The notes beneath the pieces were generated by a model. The model worked only from the letters and a program-made list of their open reading frames with translations. It had not been told where the DNA came from and did no database searches. 64,000 bases of DNA, from the NCBI RefSeq assembly GCF_014297445.1, contig NZ_JACORU010000014.1, forward strand, positions 62,001 to 126,000, written 5' to 3'. The DNA is from Ramlibacter albus. Its GTDB lineage: Bacteria; Pseudomonadota; Gammaproteobacteria; Burkholderiales; Burkholderiaceae_C. The position numbers and the translations under genes were made by a program. Below are positions 1 to 8,772 of this stretch, one piece after another. The stretch's first letter is position 1; every line of letters begins with the position of its first letter.

Positions 1-1
1 G

Positions 2-685
2 GCGCACGGCGTGGAGCTTGCGCAGTCGCTCGGGCACCCCACCAGTATCCAGTTCATGCACGGGTCCGTGGCGACGATGCACTTCCTCGGGGGCTTCCAC
101 GAGGACGCGCTGGAGCATGCCAACCTGCAGCTGGAACTGGCGCGGCGCTACGCGTTCGACGCAGCCGTGCCCTCGGCCGCTTTCCATGCCGCGGCGGTGC
201 AGCAGCTGGCCGACCCGGTGGGCCGGCCGCTCACCGTGCTGCGCGAGACCTATGCCGGTGCGTTGAAGTACGGCTTCAGCGCGCTGTACCCCGCCGTGAT
301 GTACTGCGAAGCGCTCGTGCGCGCGGGTTGCGCGGAGGAAGGCTTGCGGGCGATCGAGCAGGTGATCGGGACGATGCCGGATGCGCAGGTCGGGATGAAC
401 ATGCCCGAGATGTGGCGCGCGCGCGGGCGCGCGGCGCTCGCCGCATCGCGCGGCAACGCGCAGCAGGCGCAGCAGTGCTTCGAGACGGCGCTGCGCATCG
501 CGCAGGAGCAGGAAGCACTGATGTACGGCCTGCGCGCGGCCGTCGAACTCGCCCGGCTGCACGAAGGCGAGGGCCGGCGCGAAGAGGCCCGCACGGTCCT
601 CGGCCGGGTGCTGGAAGGCTTGCCCGACACGTGCGACTGCGCCGACCGAGACGCCGCACGCGGCCTCTTCACGCAACTGCTCTGA
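2..685 (+). CDS. TPR-rich protein, C-terminal part (5' end outside window)
   Basis: The frame is open to the left edge of the window, so only the last ~227 residues are visible. They form helical hairpins of tetratricopeptide type, for example the A/G-spaced helices around AALAASRGNAQQAQQCFETAL, followed by a charged helix and a short end with CDCAD. Such arrays form the C-terminal half of many large signalling proteins (adenylate-cyclase-like or LuxR-type ATPase regulators), but the N-terminal domain that would decide this is missing. The gene ends just before the paaZ operator. Confidence is high that it is coding and low on its role. Confidence 0.7.
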   Translation, partial: AHGVELAQSLGHPTSIQFMHGSVATMHFLGGFHEDALEHANLQLELARRYAFDAAVPSAAFHAAAVQQLADPVGRPLTVLRETYAGALKYGFSALYPAVMYCEALVRAGCAEEGLRAIEQVIGTMPDAQVGMNMPEMWRARGRAALAASRGNAQQAQQCFETALRIAQEQEALMYGLRAAVELARLHEGEGRREEARTVLGRVLEGLPDTCDCADRDAARGLFTQLL

Positions 686-698
686 GCGCCTCTGCTAC

Positions 699-724
699 AT
701 TAACCAACCGATCGGTCGGTTAAT
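699..724. promoter_or_regulatory. Near-perfect palindrome upstream of paaZ, probable TetR-family (PaaR-like) operator
   Basis: The 26 bases form an inverted repeat centred on CGATCG with arms ATTAACCAACC and GGTCGGTTAAT; only one symmetric pair breaks the symmetry. It ends 13 bases before the paaZ start codon, where bound repressor would block transcription or initiation. ACCGACCGNTCGGT-type operators are typical of TetR-family repressors, and betaproteobacterial phenylacetate genes are commonly controlled by the TetR-type PaaR. The symmetry and position are seen; the assignment to PaaR is inferred. No tetR gene lies in the window. Confidence 0.7.
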
Positions 725-737
725 TTCGGGCAACACC

Positions 738-2765
738 ATGAAGACGCTCCAGAGCTACATCGCGGGCCAATGGCTCGGCACGCAATCCGCGCAGGTGCTG
801 CGCAGCGCCGTCAACGGCAAACCCGTCGCCGCCACGCATGCGGAGAAGGTCGACTTCGCGGCGGCCGTCGAACATGCGCGCAAGGTCGGCGTGCCGAACT
901 TGATGAAGCTGGACTTCCAGCAGCGGGCCGAGCGGCTGAAGGCGCTCGCCAAGTTCCTCGGCGAACGCAAGGAGGAGCTGTACGCGATCTCCGCGCACAC
1001 GGGCGCCACGCGCACCGACAGCTGGATCGATATCGAAGGCGGCAGCGGCACGCTGTTCGCGTATGCGAGCGTGGGTGCGAACGAGCTGCCTTCGGGCAAC
1101 GTGGTGCATGAAGGGCCGGCGATGCCGCTGGGCAAAAAGGGCGGGTTCGCGGGCACGCACATCCTCGTGCCGCGCGGCGGGGTGGCGGTGCACATCAACG
1201 CGTTCAATTTCCCGGTGTGGGGCTTGCTGGAGAAGTTCGCACCGAGCTTCCTCGCGGGCGTGCCCTGCATCGGCAAGCCGGCGACTTCGACGAGCTACCT
1301 CACCGAGGCGATGGTGCGGCTGGTGATGGAGTCCGGCCTGCTGCCCGAGGGGTCCCTGCAGCTCGTGATCGGCTCGACCGGCGACCTGCTGGACCGTCTA
1401 GATGGCAGCGACGTGGTCACGTTCACGGGTTCCGCGGATACCGCCGCGAAGCTGCGCGTGCACCCGAACATCGTGCGGCAGTCGATCCCGTTCAACGCGG
1501 AAGCGGATTCATTGAACATGGCCGTCCTTGCCCCGGACGTGACGCCGGATGACGAGGAATTCGACCTCTACGTGAAGGAGGTCGCGCGCGAGATGACGGT
1601 GAAGGCCGGCCAGAAGTGCACCGCCATCCGCCGCGCGATCGTGCCGGCGAAATACGTGGACGAAGTGGCGAAGCGGCTGAGGGCACGGCTCGCGAAGGTG
1701 GTTGCGGGCGACCCCGCGCTCGAAGACGTGAAGATGGGCGCGCTGGCTTCGCACGACCAGCAGCAGGACGTGGCCGCGCGCGTCGAGGCGTTGATGAAGA
1801 GCGCCGAGCTCGTGTTCGGCGCGAAGGACGGTTTCTCGCCGAAAGGCGAGGGCGTGGCCGAAGGCGCGTTCTTCTCGCCGACGCTGCTGCTGGCGAAGAA
1901 CCCGATGCGTGACGATGCCGTGCACGACATCGAAGCGTTCGGGCCGGTGAGCACGCTCATGCCCTACGACACGCTCGACGACGCGCTGGCGCTGGCTGCG
2001 CGGGGGAAGGGCTCTCTGGTGGGTACGCTGGTCACGAAAGACCCGTCCACCGCGGCGCGCTTCGTGCCTGCGGCCGCGGCGACGCATGGGCGCATCCTCG
2101 TGCTGGATCGCGAAGCCGCTGCCGAATCCACCGGCCATGGTTCGCCGCTGCCTGTGCTGAAGCACGGCGGCCCCGGACGTGCCGGCGGCGGCGAGGAGCT
2201 CGGTGGCATCCGCGCCGTCAAGCACTACCTGCAGCGCGCGGCTGTGCAGGGCTCGCCGACGATGCTGGCCGCCGTCACGCGCGAGCATGTTCGTGGCGCC
2301 AAGGTCAACGAGGACGGCGTGCACCCGTTCCGAAAGTATTTCGAGGACCTGAAGATCGGCGACTCCCTGCTGACGCATCGCCGCACCGTCAGCGAGGCCG
2401 ACATCGTCAACTTCGGCGGCATCTCTGGCGACTATTTCTACATGCACTTCGACGAGATCGCGGCGAAGGAAAGCCCTTTCGGCAAGCGCATCGCGCACGG
2501 CTACTTCGTGCTCTCGGCGGCCGCGGGCCTTTTCGTCTCGCCCGCACCCGGGCCGGTGCTCGCCAACTACGGCCTCGACACGCTGCGCTTCATCAAGCCC
2601 GTGGGCATCGGCGACACCATCCAGGCCCGCCTGACGGCCAAGCGCAAGATCGACAAGAAGAAGGACCAGGGCGTGGTGGCGTGGGACGTGGAGGTCACGA
2701 ACCAGGAGGGGCAGATGGTGGCGAGTTACGACATCCTGACGCTTGTCGCGAAGCGCGGCGGCTGA
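738..2765 (+). CDS. paaZ: Bifunctional PaaZ: oxepin-CoA hydrolase / 3-oxo-5,6-dehydrosuberyl-CoA semialdehyde dehydrogenase
   Basis: This cytoplasmic enzyme opens the oxepin-CoA ring in aerobic phenylacetate degradation and oxidises the resulting aldehyde with NADP+. The 675 residues match the family length. An aldehyde dehydrogenase domain fills about residues 1-515, with Glu255 in PFNAEAD and nucleophile Cys294 in AGQKCTAIRR. A MaoC-like hydratase domain fills about 525-675, with the Asp565/His570 pair in GISGDYFYMHFDE. These correspond to the known E. coli catalytic residues. The gene stands alone behind a palindromic operator; the rest of the paa pathway is not in the window. Confidence 0.95.
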   Translation: MKTLQSYIAGQWLGTQSAQVLRSAVNGKPVAATHAEKVDFAAAVEHARKVGVPNLMKLDFQQRAERLKALAKFLGERKEELYAISAHTGATRTDSWIDIEGGSGTLFAYASVGANELPSGNVVHEGPAMPLGKKGGFAGTHILVPRGGVAVHINAFNFPVWGLLEKFAPSFLAGVPCIGKPATSTSYLTEAMVRLVMESGLLPEGSLQLVIGSTGDLLDRLDGSDVVTFTGSADTAAKLRVHPNIVRQSIPFNAEADSLNMAVLAPDVTPDDEEFDLYVKEVAREMTVKAGQKCTAIRRAIVPAKYVDEVAKRLRARLAKVVAGDPALEDVKMGALASHDQQQDVAARVEALMKSAELVFGAKDGFSPKGEGVAEGAFFSPTLLLAKNPMRDDAVHDIEAFGPVSTLMPYDTLDDALALAARGKGSLVGTLVTKDPSTAARFVPAAAATHGRILVLDREAAAESTGHGSPLPVLKHGGPGRAGGGEELGGIRAVKHYLQRAAVQGSPTMLAAVTREHVRGAKVNEDGVHPFRKYFEDLKIGDSLLTHRRTVSEADIVNFGGISGDYFYMHFDEIAAKESPFGKRIAHGYFVLSAAAGLFVSPAPGPVLANYGLDTLRFIKPVGIGDTIQARLTAKRKIDKKKDQGVVAWDVEVTNQEGQMVASYDILTLVAKRGG

Positions 2766-2840
2766 GGCAGGGAGTCTGGCCTGCCTACCGGTTTTCCGAT
2801 AAGATGCGCCTAAATGGGTTGCGACTACGCGGCCGGCGCT

Positions 2841-2874
2841 GGGCTCCTGAGTGATCGGGGGCCCTTCTGCTTTT
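2841..2874 (+). terminator. Possible intrinsic terminator after paaZ
   Basis: GGGCTCC and GGGGCCC can pair (one G-U wobble) across a roughly ten-base loop and are followed by the T-rich run TTCTGCTTTT. It lies 75 bases after the paaZ stop and just beyond the convergent DUF3800 gene. The stem is short, so confidence is moderate. Confidence 0.45.
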
Positions 2875-2887
2875 CAGGGGAACACTT

Positions 2888-3586
2888 TCAGTCCGTAGCC
2901 GTGCATCCGGCCTTCGGCGGTTGGCCCGGCCTGAGCACTGACAGCCCGATCGGCCGCGCCGTCAGGTCCGCGATCTGCAACCCCTCCGAGTTGGTTCTCT
3001 TGTTCGTGACGACCAACTCGAACGGCAGCCTCTCGCCGCGATAGTTGTCCCCGTCGCGAATCCCGCGGAATTCCAGCTCGAGCTCTTCGTCCTCGTTCGC
3101 ACCGCGTGCTTCGCAAATGACGTGCGTGAGTCGGTCACCTTGCCCGTGTGAGCGAAGCAACCGGTGAAGTCTCTCGAGGCCGAAGCCGAAAGCAAGGTGG
3201 TACGGGTGCGCCGGCTTCGAATAGCGCTGCTTGTGCCGCACCTTGTCGATCACCACGGCGATGATCTTCATGGGCGCCGCAGCGATGATCAGCGCCAGCG
3301 ACTCCATGAACGCATCGCGCTGCTCCTTGCCGAAGGTGGCGAAAGCTCCTCGCTTGCGCCGGATGTCCATTTCATGGAACACGACCATGTCGTGGCCGAA
3401 CAGCTCGAACTTCAACTTGCGCACGGCAGGTGCGGTGAGAGTGTTGTAGTCCGCGATCCTGAAGACGCAGAACGAGAGCACGAACAAGGGATAGTGGATG
3501 TCGATGCTCTCGAGGCTGTGGTCCCCGCTCTCGTCGACATAGACGATGAAGTCGCTTTTCACCGGCGCGAGTCTAGCGGCGTGCAT
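2888..3586 (-). CDS. DUF3800 protein with frameshifted C-terminus
   Basis: DUF3800 proteins have an RNase-H-like fold and unknown function; many lie near mobile or defence genes. Residues ~12-20 carry the signature FIVYVDESGDHS and residues ~205-215 carry LQIADLTARPIG, as expected at the two ends of the domain. The normal family ending, GYGLKVFP, is absent from this frame but is encoded in another frame just past the stop, ending at 2874. A small frame-disrupting deletion after RPGQ is the simplest explanation, leaving the terminal tail out of frame. The start (ATG, or a GTG eight codons in) is uncertain. It may be a decaying gene. Confidence 0.75.
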   Translation of the reverse strand: MHAARLAPVKSDFIVYVDESGDHSLESIDIHYPLFVLSFCVFRIADYNTLTAPAVRKLKFELFGHDMVVFHEMDIRRKRGAFATFGKEQRDAFMESLALIIAAAPMKIIAVVIDKVRHKQRYSKPAHPYHLAFGFGLERLHRLLRSHGQGDRLTHVICEARGANEDEELELEFRGIRDGDNYRGERLPFELVVTNKRTNSEGLQIADLTARPIGLSVLRPGQPPKAGCTATD

Positions 3587-3794
3587 GAGGCAGCAACCGT
3601 CCTCCTCATACCGGGAGATTCACGTCCCCTTTTGTGATCAACGATTCTTTCGACTCGTTACTCCAAGCCGGCGTGTAGGACGGCAACCGAATCGACTCCG
3701 AAACCCGGGCTGACTCGCACGCCGAACGCTCCCCGACATTGCGCCTGCTGCCGAGCGGCTAACTTGCCGGTACACATTACCCAGGAGTACCTGC

Positions 3795-4133
3795 ATGAAC
3801 ACGAAGACCCTCGCCACGATCGCGGCTGCCATCGGCGTCACGGTCGGCGGCATCGCCGTCGCCCAGGCCCAGTACATCACCTCGACGCCGGGCAACGGCG
3901 CGACGGCCACCTGCAACACGCTGCGTGGCGGCACGGGCGCGCATCGCCCCGACCCGAATGCCTGCGCGCCCAAGGCCGCGCCGATCGCTTCGATCCAGAA
4001 GGTCGAAGAAGTAGCCGTGGTGCCGCAACCTGAAGTAATGGCCCAGGCGCCCGCCGTGCAGGAAATGGGCGCGCCGCCCGCTCCGGAACCCGAGGTGCAG
4101 CCGATGCGCCCGGCCCGCGCGGACCGCGGCTAA
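3795..4133 (+). CDS. Small secreted proline/alanine-rich protein
   Basis: The 112-residue product starts with a clear signal peptide (MNTKTLATIAAAIGVTVGG..., cleavage probably after AQA near residue 25). The mature part is short, has two cysteines, and ends in a disordered Pro/Ala/Glu-rich tail. A good ribosome-binding site, AGGAG, lies nine bases before the ATG. A strong hairpin follows the stop, so it is probably a single-gene transcript. No domain is recognised and no function is proposed. Confidence 0.75.
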   Translation: MNTKTLATIAAAIGVTVGGIAVAQAQYITSTPGNGATATCNTLRGGTGAHRPDPNACAPKAAPIASIQKVEEVAVVPQPEVMAQAPAVQEMGAPPAPEPEVQPMRPARADRG

Positions 4134-4151
4134 GCAGCACGCTTGACGCAT

Positions 4152-4180
4152 GACGATGGTGCCTCCGGGGCACCGTCGTC
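4152..4180 (+). terminator. Strong hairpin after the small secreted protein gene
   Basis: A 12-base arm GACGATGGTGCC pairs with GGCACCGTCGTC across a five-base loop, with one G-U pair. It starts 18 bases after the preceding stop. The tail (TTCGCGT) is only weakly T-rich. Its position before the SDR gene argues that the SDR starts downstream of it, not at the TTG at 4143. Confidence 0.7.
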
Positions 4181-4199
4181 TTCGCGTGCCCGGCGTGCG

Positions 4200-5015
4200 A
4201 TGATCCTCGCGGACGAACGCGAGGAGACGCCGATCAGCACGCAACACCCCTACACCGCCGTCGTGACCGGTGCCGCGCGCGGCATCGGCCTGGCGATTGC
4301 GCGGCAATTCCTGGCGCGCGGCGATGCCGTGGCGCTGCTCGACGTCGACGCCGGCACGCTGGCGGCGGCCGCGAAACCGCTGCAGGCGGAGTTCGGCGAG
4401 CGTGCGTTGCCCATCGAGTGCGACGTGTCGCAGCCTGCGCAGGTCGAACGCTCGATCGCACAGGTCGCTGCGAAGTCCGGGCGCATCGATGCGCTCGTCA
4501 ACAATGCCGGCGTCGCGGTGTTCAAGCCGCTCGTCGAGACGACCTTCGAGGAGTGGCGGTACGTGATGTCGACAAACCTCGACGGGCCCTTCCTGTGCAG
4601 CCAGGCGTGCGTTCCGCACATGCGCGCTGCGGGTGGCGGCAGCATCGTGAACATCACGTCGATCTCGGGGCTGCGGGCGAGTACCTTGCGTGTTGCATAC
4701 GGCACGAGCAAGGCGGCACTCGCGCACTTCACGCGGCAGCAGGCCGTCGAGCTGGCGATGCATGGGATCCGCGCGAATGCAGTGGCGCCGGGCCCGGTGG
4801 AGACTGCGATGGCGAAGCAGGTGCACACGCCGGCGATCCGCAAGGACTACCACGACACCATCCCGCTGGGCCGCTACGGCAGCGAGGAAGAGATCGCGGC
4901 CGTGGTGCTGTTCCTGTGCTCGCCGCAGGCGACGTACGTCACCGGCCAGGTACTGGCGGCCGATGGGGGCTTCGACGCCGCGGGCGTGGGCTTGCCGACG
5001 CTGCGGGGCGAGTGA
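4200..5015 (+). CDS. SDR family NAD(P)-dependent oxidoreductase
   Basis: A classical short-chain dehydrogenase of about 271 residues. It shows the Rossmann motif TGAARGIG near residue 21, the NNAG motif, the catalytic serine in ITSISG and the active-site YGTSK. The C-terminus has the usual family ending (VTGQVLAADGGF). The substrate cannot be read from the sequence; an alcohol or 3-oxoacyl reductase role is typical. The start is uncertain: the frame is open from a TTG at 4143, but that lies before a terminator hairpin, so the ATG at 4200 is preferred. It is convergent with the amidase gene, six bases away. Confidence 0.85.
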   Translation: MILADEREETPISTQHPYTAVVTGAARGIGLAIARQFLARGDAVALLDVDAGTLAAAAKPLQAEFGERALPIECDVSQPAQVERSIAQVAAKSGRIDALVNNAGVAVFKPLVETTFEEWRYVMSTNLDGPFLCSQACVPHMRAAGGGSIVNITSISGLRASTLRVAYGTSKAALAHFTRQQAVELAMHGIRANAVAPGPVETAMAKQVHTPAIRKDYHDTIPLGRYGSEEEIAAVVLFLCSPQATYVTGQVLAADGGFDAAGVGLPTLRGE

Positions 5016-5021
5016 CGCGCG

Positions 5022-6416
5022 CTACACGGGCGGGCGACGCAGGTGCCACTCGGTGGCCTGCTGGTACGCCCAGCCGATGCGCAGGGCCATCGCTTCGTCG
5101 AAACCGCGGCAGGCGATCTGCAGCGAGGTCGGCAAGCCGGCTGGCGAGAAACCATTGGGCAGCGCGACGGCCGTGAGGTCCAGGTAGTTCGCGAACCGCG
5201 TGTAGTGCGCGGGAGCTTTCGTCTGGTCGACTTCGTCCACGGGCACCGCGGTCGTCATCGTGGTGGGCGTGAGCATCGCATCGACGCCCTCCATCGCTTT
5301 TGCGTAGGCAACCTTCAGCTTCTCGCGGTTGTTCAGCGCCTCGATGTAGTCGCGCGCGCTGAGGTCCCGGCCCGGCACGATGCGGGCGCGCACGTGCGGG
5401 TCCAGCGGCGCGGCATCGTCGTCGATGAGCTCCCGCAGGATGACGTAGCTTTCGGCCGCCATGATGCGCAGGTTCCACGCGGCGATGTCGGCGAAGGCGA
5501 AGGGCAGTTGCACGTCGACGACTTCCGCGCCCAGGCGCTGGAGCTCTTCGAGGGAGCGGTCATAGGCCTCGAGGACCTCCGCACCCGCGAACTGGCGCTC
5601 GCTGGCGGGCATGCGCGCGAGCCGCAGGCCGCGCACGCCGCGCTTGAGATGCGGCAGCGGATCGGTGTACGGGACTCGCAGCGTGCGCGGATCGAGCGCG
5701 TCCGGCCCCTGCATCGCGGTGTAGAGCAATGCCGCGTCTTCGATGCTGCGCGTCATCGGCCCCGGTGTGTCGAGCGTGGGGCTGAGCGGCAGCACGCCGT
5801 GCGTGCTGATCCGTCCGACAGTCGTCTTCAGCGACGTGATGCCGCACCACGAGGCCGGCAGGCGCACCGAGCCGCCCGTGTCGGTGCCGACGGCCCAAGG
5901 CGCGAGGCCCGCCGCCACCGCCACGCCGGAGCCGCTGCTGGAGCCGCCGGGCGTGCGCGCACGTTCGCTATCCCACGGGTTCCACGGCGTGCCCAGGTGC
6001 GTGTTGGTTCCCCAGCCGCCCATTGCGAATTCGACGGTGTGAGTCTTTCCGAGCACGATCATCCCTTGCGCGATGAGGCGCTGCGCCAGCGTCGCCGTGC
6101 GCTGCGCCTTGCGCGCGGACCACGCCTTGCAGCCGCCGGTGACCGTGCGGCCTTCGAGTTCGATCAGGTCCTTCAGCGCGATCGGCACGCCGTGAAGAGG
6201 CCCCGCCGCGTGGCCGGAGCGGATGGCGAGTTCCGCGGCGCGCGCGGCTTCGCGCGCATCGTCGGCATACACCTCGACGAAGGCGTGCAGCCGGCTGTCC
6301 TGCGCCGCGATGCGCGTGAGGAACGATTCGACGGCTTCAACCGGCGAGAGCTGCTTCGTGGCGATGCGGCGCACGAGTTCGTGCGCCGGAAGGAATGCGA
6401 TGTCCTGCGTCTGCAT
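5022..6416 (-). CDS. Amidase signature family hydrolase
   Basis: The 464-residue protein carries the amidase signature: catalytic lysine in ALKDLIELEG, and the glycine/serine stretch GGSSSGSGVAVAAG with the cis-serine and nucleophile serine of the Ser-cisSer-Lys triad. It hydrolyses an amide bond, but the substrate is unknown. The frame continues upstream without a stop; the ATG at 6416 is chosen because the family N-terminus (HELVRRIATKQLSPVEAVE) follows at the usual distance. It sits four bases after the serine hydrolase gene, so the two are very probably co-transcribed and may act on related amides. Confidence 0.88.
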   Translation of the reverse strand: MQTQDIAFLPAHELVRRIATKQLSPVEAVESFLTRIAAQDSRLHAFVEVYADDAREAARAAELAIRSGHAAGPLHGVPIALKDLIELEGRTVTGGCKAWSARKAQRTATLAQRLIAQGMIVLGKTHTVEFAMGGWGTNTHLGTPWNPWDSERARTPGGSSSGSGVAVAAGLAPWAVGTDTGGSVRLPASWCGITSLKTTVGRISTHGVLPLSPTLDTPGPMTRSIEDAALLYTAMQGPDALDPRTLRVPYTDPLPHLKRGVRGLRLARMPASERQFAGAEVLEAYDRSLEELQRLGAEVVDVQLPFAFADIAAWNLRIMAAESYVILRELIDDDAAPLDPHVRARIVPGRDLSARDYIEALNNREKLKVAYAKAMEGVDAMLTPTTMTTAVPVDEVDQTKAPAHYTRFANYLDLTAVALPNGFSPAGLPTSLQIACRGFDEAMALRIGWAYQQATEWHLRRPPV

Positions 6417-6420
6417 GTCT

Positions 6421-7629
6421 TCAACCCGGCGACTTGCTGGATTCTTCGTCGATGGCCTTCTGCACGGCCTTGTAGAACGCCTGGCGCGCCGCGCTCGCCT
6501 TCGGGTCGCGCGCACCCCCTGCCCAGTTCGCGTTGCTCGCGATCACGAGCTTGCGCTTCGTGTCGACGAGCAGCCCCTGCCCGAAGATGCCGACCGCGGT
6601 GAAGGTGCCGTCGTCCCAGGTCCACCACTGGTAGCCGTAGCCGCGGCCCGGCTGGTCGGTGGGCACGCGTTGCGAGGTGGCTTCAGCCAGCCAGCCGTCC
6701 GGCACGATCGGCTGCCCGTCGACTTGCGCGCCATTGGCGATGAACTGCGCAAAGCGCGCGAAGTCCCGCGTCGCCGCCTGGATGCAGCACCCGCTGATCT
6801 CCTTGCCGGTCTTGCTGAGGATCCAGGTCGCCTGCTGCTCCATGCCGGCGGGTTGCCAGATTTTCTCGGACAGGTAGTCGGCCAGCGGCTTCTTCGTCGC
6901 GTTCGAAACGAGGATGCCCACGAGGTTGGTCTCGCCGGTGCTGTAGTTCCAGCGCGTGCCCGCCGGCGCCGCGCGCGGCAGCTTGCGCAGGTAGCTCACC
7001 AGCGCATCCACGCCTTCCTCCGGCTTGTGGTTGTTGAAGCGCGCGACGTCGGAGTTCGGGTCCGAATAGTCCTCGTTCCATTGCACGCCCGATGTCATCG
7101 TCAGCAGCTGGCGGATGCTCACGTCGTCGTACGCGGAGCCCTTCATCTGCGGGATGTAGGTGCTGACCTTGTCGTCCATGCTCTTGATGTGGCCGTCGCG
7201 CAGCGCCGCGCCGACCAGCGTGGACGTCATCGACTTGGCGACGGAGAAGCTGGTCCAGCGGCCGTCGCCGTCGAAGCCGAGGCCGTAGCGCTCGAAGCGG
7301 ATCTTGCCGTCGTGCACGATGACGATGCCGGCGGCGCGCTGCCCGGCCATGTACGCGTCCATGTCGAGCGGCAGCTTCAGCGGCGCGCCCTGTGGCAGGG
7401 GCGACGGCTTGCCGCTGGCCGGGATCGGGCGGGCCTTGGCAAGGATGGGCAGGCGGTCGAGCGCGCGGAAGGCGGCGTCGCGCTGGTCCTGGCTCCAGAA
7501 GAGCAGGTCGCGGTTGGTGGGCAGCGTGGCGATCAGGCCGCGCGTTTCCTTGTCCAGGCTGAACCAGCCGGCCGTGCCGCCCACAAGGGCGACGCCCAGC
7601 ACGCCGAGGGCGAGGGTGCGGAACTTCAA
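6421..7629 (-). CDS. Class C beta-lactamase-like serine hydrolase
   Basis: A 402-residue protein with an N-terminal hydrophobic segment (residues ~4-23) that should export it or anchor it in the membrane. The serine-beta-lactamase fold is shown by the SxxK motif in SFSVAKSMTSTL and the YST tyrosine motif near residue 240. Its relatives include esterases, DD-peptidases and 6-aminohexanoate-dimer hydrolases (NylB-like). Coupling to an amidase gene four bases downstream fits amide or oligomer hydrolysis better than antibiotic resistance, but this is inference. Confidence 0.85.
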   Translation of the reverse strand: MKFRTLALGVLGVALVGGTAGWFSLDKETRGLIATLPTNRDLLFWSQDQRDAAFRALDRLPILAKARPIPASGKPSPLPQGAPLKLPLDMDAYMAGQRAAGIVIVHDGKIRFERYGLGFDGDGRWTSFSVAKSMTSTLVGAALRDGHIKSMDDKVSTYIPQMKGSAYDDVSIRQLLTMTSGVQWNEDYSDPNSDVARFNNHKPEEGVDALVSYLRKLPRAAPAGTRWNYSTGETNLVGILVSNATKKPLADYLSEKIWQPAGMEQQATWILSKTGKEISGCCIQAATRDFARFAQFIANGAQVDGQPIVPDGWLAEATSQRVPTDQPGRGYGYQWWTWDDGTFTAVGIFGQGLLVDTKRKLVIASNANWAGGARDPKASAARQAFYKAVQKAIDEESSKSPG

Positions 7630-7679
7630 TGCAGTCTCCTCCGGATGTCGTGGCCTCCATTGTGTGCGAAGCTCGCGGC

Positions 7680-8600
7680 ATGGCTACGATGTTCGACATT
7701 CATACTTTCCATGGACCGCAGAGCGGCCCGCGCCTGCTGGTGCTGGGCGCCGTGCACGGCAACGAGACCTGCGGCACGGTGGCGATCGGGCGCGTTCTCG
7801 ACGAACTGGCAAAAGGGGAGCTGCGCGTCGTTCGCGGCTCGCTCACGCTCATCCCCGTGACCAACCGCCTCGCCTACGAGCGCGGCGCCCGCGCCGGCGA
7901 CCGCAACCTCAATCGCAACCTCGCGCCCACGGCCACGCCGCAGGACAACGAGGACCGCATCGCCAACGAGCTGTGCCCGGTGCTGGCGCAGCACGACGTG
8001 CTGCTGGACCTGCATTCCTTCCACTCACCCGGCGAGCCGTTCGTGATGGTCGGGCCTTACGACAACAAGGGTTCGCTCGAGCCGTTCTCGCACGCGGCGG
8101 AAGAGGAAGCGCTGGCGGCGTGCCTCGGCGTCACGCGCGCGGTCGACGGCTGGCTGGACACCTATGCGCGCGGTGCGAGCCGGCGCGGGGGCAGTGCCAG
8201 GTACGGCATGGGCACGACGGAGTACATGCGCAGCGTGGGTGGCTATGGCGTGACGCTGGAATGCGGGCAGCACGAGGACCCGCGTGCACCTGGCGTTGCG
8301 TATGGCGCGATCCATCGCGCGCTCGCGCAGCTGCAGCTGATCGACGCGCCTGCGCCGCAGCGCGTGCCTGATATCCAGACGCTGCGGCTCGTGGAGGTGG
8401 TGGACCGCGCGGATCCGGGTGACCGGTTTGCGCGCGAGTGGAAGAGCTTCGAGCCCGTCCGCGCCGGTGAAACGATCGGGCTGCGCGCGAACGGTGAAGC
8501 CGTTACTGCGCCCGCCGACGGGTTCGTCGTGTTCCCGAACACGAAGGCGGAGCGGGGCGCGGAGTGGTTTTACTTTGCGCAGCAGGTGGAGCGGCTCTAG
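7680..8600 (+). CDS. Succinylglutamate desuccinylase/aspartoacylase family zinc deacylase
   Basis: The AstE/AspA (M14-related) fold is shown by the HxxE zinc motif in LGAVHGNETCG, the N-R-N stretch in DRNLNRNLAP, and the third zinc histidine in LLDLHSFHSPG. These enzymes remove an acyl group from an N-acyl amino acid. The substrate here is not known, and no arginine-succinyltransferase genes are nearby. The frame is open from 7629; ATG 7680 (or 7689) is preferred because the domain begins at once with FDIHTFHG. It is divergent from the serine hydrolase. Confidence 0.85.
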   Translation: MATMFDIHTFHGPQSGPRLLVLGAVHGNETCGTVAIGRVLDELAKGELRVVRGSLTLIPVTNRLAYERGARAGDRNLNRNLAPTATPQDNEDRIANELCPVLAQHDVLLDLHSFHSPGEPFVMVGPYDNKGSLEPFSHAAEEEALAACLGVTRAVDGWLDTYARGASRRGGSARYGMGTTEYMRSVGGYGVTLECGQHEDPRAPGVAYGAIHRALAQLQLIDAPAPQRVPDIQTLRLVEVVDRADPGDRFAREWKSFEPVRAGETIGLRANGEAVTAPADGFVVFPNTKAERGAEWFYFAQQVERL

Positions 8601-8772
8601 GTTTTTGCGCGGCGCGACCTCGCGGCAACGCCACGCCCGGCGCAAGGGATCGAGTAGCGGTCGCGTCAGCGGCCGCGAGCGACGCCGTAGCCATCGCGCC
8701 GCAGCCTGCCCACGCGCGGATTTGCCCGCGAGGTCGAAGAGCGCGACGGTCAGCGCGCGAGAGAGGCAACGA

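Noticed and set aside
1509..2498. A 329-codon minus-strand frame within paaZ.
   Set aside because: Arg/His-rich shadow; paaZ on the other strand has all catalytic residues in frame.
4143..4199. TTG at 4143 as start of the SDR gene.
   Set aside because: It would place a strong terminator-like hairpin inside the coding sequence and add a Ser/Arg-rich stretch absent from the family.
6421..7629. Antibiotic-resistance beta-lactamase.
   Set aside because: The fold and SxxK are present, but co-transcription with an amidase and similarity to NylB-type hydrolases make resistance unsupported.
8503..8772. An arginine-rich minus-strand frame just after the chemosensory operon.
   Set aside because: Partly overlaps the conserved end of the deacylase gene, has no ribosome-binding site and no recognisable pattern; the 172-base gap is otherwise featureless to me.
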